The notes under the pieces are model-generated. The model did no database searches. It saw nothing but the letters and a program-made list of their open reading frames with translations, and had not been told where the DNA came from. Positions 59,896-64,000 of a stretch of DNA of 64,000 nt are shown here, in pieces. The stretch covers positions 47,246 to 111,245 of the forward strand of contig CAYOWK010000009.1 of the NCBI GenBank assembly GCA_964407665.1, in the 5' to 3' direction. Source of the stretch: CAYOWK01 sp964407665 (GTDB lineage Bacteria; Pseudomonadota; Alphaproteobacteria; Caulobacterales; Hyphomonadaceae). Position 1 is the first letter of the stretch. Each line of letters starts with the position of its first letter. The translations under genes and the position numbers were made by a program.

Positions 59896-60106
59896 GGATG
59901 GTCGCAAAGGAGTTCGGGAGCCAACGGCCTGATGATACGACGTGCAAGTTCGGATCCCCCTGTATCAGCTTTGGAACGACCAGATACAAGCTTGCCGCTG
60001 GCAATCGCGGATTTCACAATCCGGATGACTGGCATTGGAGTCCGACGGTCCCGATGGACGCGGGTGAAAAGCATCTCAAGCTGCCCGGCCGCTGGCAGCC
60101 GCGGGC

Positions 60107-60805
60107 TCAGTGCAGGCTGTCGGTGTTTGCGGTCTCGACATGGCCGTCGCGCAGGGTGATGCGGCGTGTACAGCGTGAGGCGACTTGCTCGTCATGGGTG
60201 CAGATCAGGAACGTCGTCCCGTCCTCACGGTTGATCTCGCGCATCAGGGCGAGGACCTGGTCGGCTGCCGCCCTGTCCAGACTCCCTGTGGGCTCATCGG
60301 CCAGGACCAGTTCAGGCCGGTTTATGAGGGCTCGCGCAATTGCGACACGTTGCTTCTGCCCCCCTGACAGCCGCGTAGCCGGATAACTCAGCCGATCCGA
60401 GAGCCCCACACGTGCAAGCAGGTCGGAAGCTCGACGTCGGATATCGTCGTTCATGCCCCCGGCAACCGCCGCTGCGGGGAAGCCGACATTCTCCAGAGCC
60501 GTGAAATCGGGCAGCAGGTTGTGGAACTGGAAGATGAAGCCGAGGCGGCGGTTGCGGAAGAGGGAGCTCTTGGCGTCGGACAACGTGTCGACGCGCTCGC
60601 CTCCAATTGTGATCACTCCCGAGGTCGGGCGCAGGAGCAGGCCGACGATGGACAGAAGGGTCGATTTTCCGGACCCGGAAGCGCCGACAAGAGCCACCAG
60701 TTCCCCCGGCTCCAGCATCACATCGACGTCTGACAGCACATGGGTCTGCTCGTCGCCGTTCTGGAACGTCATGTCCACGCCGCGTGCATCCAGAACCGCG
60801 GTCAC
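60107..60805 (-). CDS. ABC transporter ATP-binding protein (MacB/LolD type)
   Basis: This 232-residue ATPase has Walker A GASGSGKST (about 41-49), signature LSGGQKQRVAIARAL, Walker B LVLADEPTGSLD and an H-loop CTHDEQ. The sequence resembles the MacB/LolD/FtsE group, which powers mechanotransmission rather than classic import. The start is a GTG overlapping the permease stop. It is the third gene of an adaptor-permease-ATPase operon. There is no separate outer-membrane channel gene in the window. Confidence 0.93.
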   Translation of the reverse strand: MTAVLDARGVDMTFQNGDEQTHVLSDVDVMLEPGELVALVGASGSGKSTLLSIVGLLLRPTSGVITIGGERVDTLSDAKSSLFRNRRLGFIFQFHNLLPDFTALENVGFPAAAVAGGMNDDIRRRASDLLARVGLSDRLSYPATRLSGGQKQRVAIARALINRPELVLADEPTGSLDRAAADQVLALMREINREDGTTFLICTHDEQVASRCTRRITLRDGHVETANTDSLH

Positions 60806-62007
60806 GATTGTATCGCCTTAAGCGCGTCGAGGCGGGCTGCCGACCGGGCCGGGATGACGGACGCGAGGACGGCGCCGGCCATGGTCAGAACGAGCACCAG
60901 TCCGTAGCCGCCTTCGGCTGGTGCAATCGGCAAGGCGAGCGTACCATCGGCCTTCGTGAAGGTTGCCAGCCAGCTGCAAAGACCAAAGCCGGCGAGACAG
61001 CCCAGCGAGGCGCCGACAGCGCCGATCAGCAAACCCTGGATAACGAACACAGACGCAATGAACCGGCGGGAGACCCCGAAGGCGCGCATGATGCCGATCT
61101 CGCTCCGGCGGCGATTGGCTGACAGGGAAAGCGCACTCGCAATGCCGATGAGAACAGAGATCAGCGAGAAGAGCTGAATCAGCGTTCCGGTCTGGGCCTG
61201 TGCGGTGAGGGCGTCTGCCAGGCCGGAGTTCCTGTCCTGCCAGGGTGTCGCGCGTAGTCCTGTCGCCCCGCTGATGAAGGTTGCAAACTCCCGCGCCTGA
61301 GCCGTGTCCTGCAGCTTGATCTCGATATTGGTGACGCCCGACGGCAGGAGAAACAGCGGGCGGGCCGTGTCCAGTGAAAGATAGGCGACCCGCTCGTCCA
61401 GACTCTGGATCCCAGACCGGAAAATGCCTTCAACGACAAGCAGCCGGTCGATACCGCGATCGGTCCTGAACAACACAGGTTGGCCAACCGAGAGTCCCAT
61501 CGTCTCCGCCAGACGCACGCCGATCAGGATGCCGTCGGCATTTAGACGGCCGTCGCCCATGATGATCTCGCGGCTTACAGGCGAGATGGCGTCGAGATTG
61601 ATCGGGTCGATCGCGGTGACCGCCACCGGCGCCGCAGCTTCTCCTCTTACCAGCACCGCGCTCCCCGTGATCTGCGGGCTTATCGCAGCAACTTCGGGCT
61701 GGCTTTCCAGCAGCGCGACCGTTGCCGCCCACGTCCTGATCTGTTTGCGCTGGAGCATCGAAACAAGCGCCACCGCTTCAGTGCCATGGTCGGGGCTAGG
61801 GAGGATGCGCGCCACGCGGTCTGCAGGTTCCAGCGAAACATGCGCGCTCTTGGCCGTAACGTCGTCCGTCAGTCTGATTGCAAGGCCCTGGATCAAGGCG
61901 GTGATGAAGACGAACGCCGTGACGCCAAGTGCAACGCCCGCAATCAGAAGAGCAGTTTGCCAGGGATTGGACCCAAGATAGCGGCGCGCGACCAGGAGAG
62001 CGAACAT
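60802..62007 (-). CDS. ABC transporter permease (FtsX/MacB family)
   Basis: This 401-residue permease has an N-terminal helix (NPWQTALLIAGVALGVTAFVF), a large periplasmic MacB-like domain (about 45-265), then three C-terminal helices (LFSLISVLIGIASALSLSA, QGLLIGAVGASLGCLAGF, LVLVLTMAGAVLASVIPA). This is the four-helix FtsX layout. RRRSEIGIMRAFGVSRRFI is the conserved cytoplasmic coupling segment. It lies 3 bases after the adaptor gene and overlaps the ATPase gene by 4 bases. It probably exports a small molecule, peptide or lipid. The substrate is unknown. Confidence 0.92.
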   Translation of the reverse strand: MFALLVARRYLGSNPWQTALLIAGVALGVTAFVFITALIQGLAIRLTDDVTAKSAHVSLEPADRVARILPSPDHGTEAVALVSMLQRKQIRTWAATVALLESQPEVAAISPQITGSAVLVRGEAAAPVAVTAIDPINLDAISPVSREIIMGDGRLNADGILIGVRLAETMGLSVGQPVLFRTDRGIDRLLVVEGIFRSGIQSLDERVAYLSLDTARPLFLLPSGVTNIEIKLQDTAQAREFATFISGATGLRATPWQDRNSGLADALTAQAQTGTLIQLFSLISVLIGIASALSLSANRRRSEIGIMRAFGVSRRFIASVFVIQGLLIGAVGASLGCLAGFGLCSWLATFTKADGTLALPIAPAEGGYGLVLVLTMAGAVLASVIPARSAARLDALKAIQS

Positions 62008-62010
62008 GGC

Positions 62011-63198
62011 CTAGCCTGCAGGGCTTGAGTCGGGAGCCGAGGCTTCGCGCGTTCGTACATGCGCTGAAGGGCGCGTCTCGCCAGGCGTCAGCACGACCCT
62101 GTCGCCCGCGCTTGCTCCAGCTGTGATGATGGCGTTGAGGGAGGGCCACGCATCCAGCTCAACGGGACGCACGACAATCCTGCCATCTTTGCTGACAAGA
62201 TAAACGCGCGGGGCCCCGCCTGCGTCGACAATGGCCTGCCGTGGGACGACGAGAGCGTTCGGGCGGAGGTCAAGAATGATGGTGACATCGATGGTCCTGC
62301 CCGGCGGGAGGACGGTGCTAGTGTCTGGTAGGAGCGTGATTGTACGGCCGCCCGTGGCTGGATCGACGCGAGGCGAGATCTCCGCGATGTGGGCGGGAAA
62401 GACGGTCTTTGATCCGGACGGCGACGCGCGCGCCGTCATGCCGGGCCTCAACTCGTCAGCATAGGCCTCGTCCACTTCGGCTTCTATGTCGCGCGCATCT
62501 GACGATCCCAGCTGAAACAGGGTCGTTGCAGGGGTGATGATCTGGCCATTGTCGATGGGCCTCAGCAGGACAAGACCTGCCATCGGGGCCCGGATCGTGA
62601 ACTCACCGACTTTTGCTGACGCCGCCCGACGGTCTGAGGCTGCCGCTGTCCATGAGGCCTGAGCAGATCCGTTTGCCGCGCGGGCGTCATCGAGTGCTGC
62701 GCGAGATGCAAAGCCCTTCGCCGCAAGTGTCTCTGTCCGTGTCAGCATCAGCTGCGTGCGTGTCGCCTCGGCGCGCGCCGATTGCTCACGCCCGCTCGCC
62801 GCGCCGGCTTCGGCTGCCTCGATATCGGAGCGAATGACAGCGAGCGGCGCCCCTTTTGCGACGACGGCGCCTTCATCCTGCAGCAGCTGAACAATCTGAC
62901 CGGCATTCTGTGATCGCACATCGAGTGTGTTTCGAGACTGGACTCGACCGACGACAGACAGCGCGATTTCGACGGACTGTGGGGTGAGGGTGATGGCATC
63001 AACCTCTACTGGCTGCAGGACGATCCAGCCGATGACAAGCGCCAGGCCGGCGCCCACGACAGCGGCGGCAAGAAGAAGTGGCTTCCTGGGCGGCGCTGAC
63101 GGCTTCGGATCTGAATCTGCGTTCTTCGCGCCGGGCAGTTCGCCGGCCAGCGCCACGGCATGCAAAGGCTTGCCGACCGCGCTCGATGCATCATCCAT
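62011..63198 (-). CDS. HlyD/MacA-type periplasmic adaptor subunit
   Basis: The protein of about 395 residues has one N-terminal membrane helix (LLLAAAVVGAGLALVIGWIVL). A lipoyl/barrel-sandwich segment follows (NTLDVRSQNAGQIVQLLQDE), then a coiled-coil hairpin rich in Ala, Arg and Glu (SGREQSARAEATRTQLMLTR), a second lipoyl half (FTIRAPMAGLVLLRPIDNG) and beta-barrel domains (VFPAHIAEISPRVDPATGG). In-frame ATGs at 63285, 63219 and 63198 are possible. I give 63198 because it leaves a short acidic cytoplasmic tail (MDDASS) before the helix. It works with the permease and ATPase genes that follow. Confidence 0.88.
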   Translation of the reverse strand: MDDASSAVGKPLHAVALAGELPGAKNADSDPKPSAPPRKPLLLAAAVVGAGLALVIGWIVLQPVEVDAITLTPQSVEIALSVVGRVQSRNTLDVRSQNAGQIVQLLQDEGAVVAKGAPLAVIRSDIEAAEAGAASGREQSARAEATRTQLMLTRTETLAAKGFASRAALDDARAANGSAQASWTAAASDRRAASAKVGEFTIRAPMAGLVLLRPIDNGQIITPATTLFQLGSSDARDIEAEVDEAYADELRPGMTARASPSGSKTVFPAHIAEISPRVDPATGGRTITLLPDTSTVLPPGRTIDVTIILDLRPNALVVPRQAIVDAGGAPRVYLVSKDGRIVVRPVELDAWPSLNAIITAGASAGDRVVLTPGETRPSAHVRTREASAPDSSPAG

Positions 63199-63609
63199 TT
63201 TTTTCACGTGAGGCAGCATCCGCGCGTCAGTGAGAAGCGGACCGTCCAGCAGGAACGCGGCGCTCCGGCAAAAGGTCCGGGACATTCATTCTATTGTTCT
63301 GTGGACATCGGCAGTTGAGTGGTTTTCCACCCAGGCCCGCTTGCGACACGCTCGGCCACGTCCTGGCGGTGTCTAACGCCGCCCGCGCCGCACTCTGCAC
63401 GGCTGGAAGGGTTTACCGGGATCCGCCTTTGCCTGGGCCGGCCGCTGATCCGGGCTAGGCGAGCTAACCCGGTGAGTCCCAATACGTTTGACGCGGCGGG
63501 TGCAGTGCGGGCACACGGGGGGCCGAATTAGCGCGATTAAGCGTGAACCTGTGCGAACGGCCGGGCACGAAGGGGTGAGTCCGGGGCTTTGGAAGTTTCT
63601 GAAAAGACG
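63199..63609. other. Intergenic stretch before the dusA fragment
   Basis: The first 90 bases may code for an N-terminal extension of the adaptor if its outermost ATG is used. The remaining sequence shows no domain-bearing frame, no tRNA and no clear terminator. The promoter of dusA would be expected in its last 100 bases. Confidence 0.5.
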
Positions 63610-63660
63610 ATGAAACATCAACACCATAGACTGTCGGTCGCCCCCATGATGGACTGGACC
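63610..63660 (+). pseudogene. dusA: First 17 codons of tRNA-dihydrouridine synthase A, cut off: probable island attachment site
   Basis: The ATG at 63610 opens MKHQHHRLSVAPMMDWT, the characteristic DusA N-terminus, whose APMMDWT begins the FMN-barrel. After 63660 the frame continues only as EKRFESEFCDP and unrelated residues, stopping at 63762. The conserved continuation (DRHCR...) is absent. From general knowledge, a family of tyrosine integrases inserts genomic islands and prophages exactly in this 5' part of dusA, leaving a short dusA fragment at one end and a restored gene at the other. The island would lie to the right. Confidence 0.75.
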
Positions 63661-63875
63661 GAAAAGCGTTTTGAATCAGAATTCTGCGATCCGGTGGGTG
63701 CACCAGAGGCGCAGGCGGAGGGCGCTTTGGAAGCGAAGTGTCAGCAAGTGCGCCAGCAGTAGGATCAGGGTGCCCTCTCAGGTTGTAGCAATGCCAAGAT
63801 CTGTCCCAGCAAGGCCAGCGGGCTGAGCGACTGGCGTCTGCACGATTTGCATCGGGGAGCTGCCTCGGGAATGGC

Positions 63876-64000
63876 CTAGCGCCGCTGGGCGCCAGTCGAT
63901 GCATCGACACCTATAGACAGTCTGAACTCGCTCAGAGCGGGGACAAAGTTCTCGTTCTCGTGCGCATCGCGTGTGAGCTTCATGAGAGCAAAACGCTGGA
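63876..64000 (-). CDS. Possible C-terminal end of an unknown gene running in from the right
   Basis: The minus-strand frame is open from the window edge for about 40 codons (RFALMKLTRDAHENENFVPA, then LSEFRLSIGVDASTGAQRR) and stops with TAG at 63878-63876. The composition looks like an ordinary protein end, but there is no domain I recognise and its start lies outside the window. If the dusA junction at 63660 is real, this would be the first gene of the inserted element. Confidence 0.3.
   Translation of the reverse strand, partial: QRFALMKLTRDAHENENFVPALSEFRLSIGVDASTGAQRR

Overview
The window is GC-rich, gene-dense DNA with many ATGA-type start/stop overlaps and several GTG or TTG starts. 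The gene families suggest an alphaproteobacterium of the Hyphomonadaceae/Maricaulaceae/Caulobacter type. The clues are a TonB receptor of the Xanthomonas/Caulobacter kind, DUF2946 and PepSY proteins, acyl-CoA catabolic genes, a CheA-CheB-hybrid kinase operon and an alphaproteobacterial intergenic palindrome. I saw no rRNA, tRNA, CRISPR array or insertion sequence. The genus assignment is inference.

Layout. 1-5862: end of a chemotaxis operon (chemoreceptor tail, CheA with receiver, CheB, three-receiver hybrid kinase). 5977-9906: secreted protein, a 760-base gene-free stretch full of inverted repeats, a GH16 glucanase and an MFS transporter. 9930-15002 (minus): PepSY and DUF2946 metal-related membrane proteins, an SRAP DNA-protein crosslink protein, and a glycosyltransferase with an O-antigen ligase/polymerase. 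15147-19596: nitrilase-family amidase, ModE-like regulator, then efp divergent from epmA, a small lipoprotein gene and epmB, which together form the EF-P beta-lysylation set. 19607-25414 (minus): GNAT-nitrilase fusion, sulfotransferase-like protein, a class IV aminotransferase-fold protein without its PLP lysine, a glycerate-kinase-like protein and an acyl-CoA ligase. 25596-30177: acyl-CoA degradation genes. 30320-36311: CPA1 antiporter, ABC1 kinase, amine-oxidase-like flavoprotein, a photolyase-like protein with its two domains in reversed order, DUF393 and DUF3429.

36342-51707 is the most interesting part. A minus-strand operon encodes phosphonoacetaldehyde hydrolase (phnX), an alkaline-phosphatase-superfamily lipoprotein with a PA14 domain, a DUF5690 transporter, a PhnZ-like HD oxygenase and a flavoprotein of the phosphonate-associated type, with no phnW and no phnY. 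It faces, across an 860-base control region, a plus-strand operon of a TonB receptor, a sulfotransferase, an Asp/Asn beta-hydroxylase-like protein, a TPR-sulfotransferase, a hydroxylase-sulfotransferase fusion and a GntR/UTRA regulator. The control region carries two TGGT-N4-ACCA sites exactly 21 bases apart in front of the receptor, and a near-match in front of phnX. I read this as one co-regulated phosphonate (possibly phosphonate-glycan or phosphonolipid) capture and degradation locus.

51959-57146 (minus): a second TonB receptor with a PHO-box-like repeat upstream, a calcium-dependent PI-PLC-like lipoprotein and a DUF218 lipoprotein, consistent with phosphorus scavenging. 57274-63198: GPH-type transporter, a regulator with two TetR domains in tandem, and a MacA/MacB-type ABC efflux set. 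At 63610-63660 the first 17 codons of dusA appear and then break off into unrelated sequence. This looks like the attachment junction of a dusA-targeting genomic island that would continue beyond the right edge.
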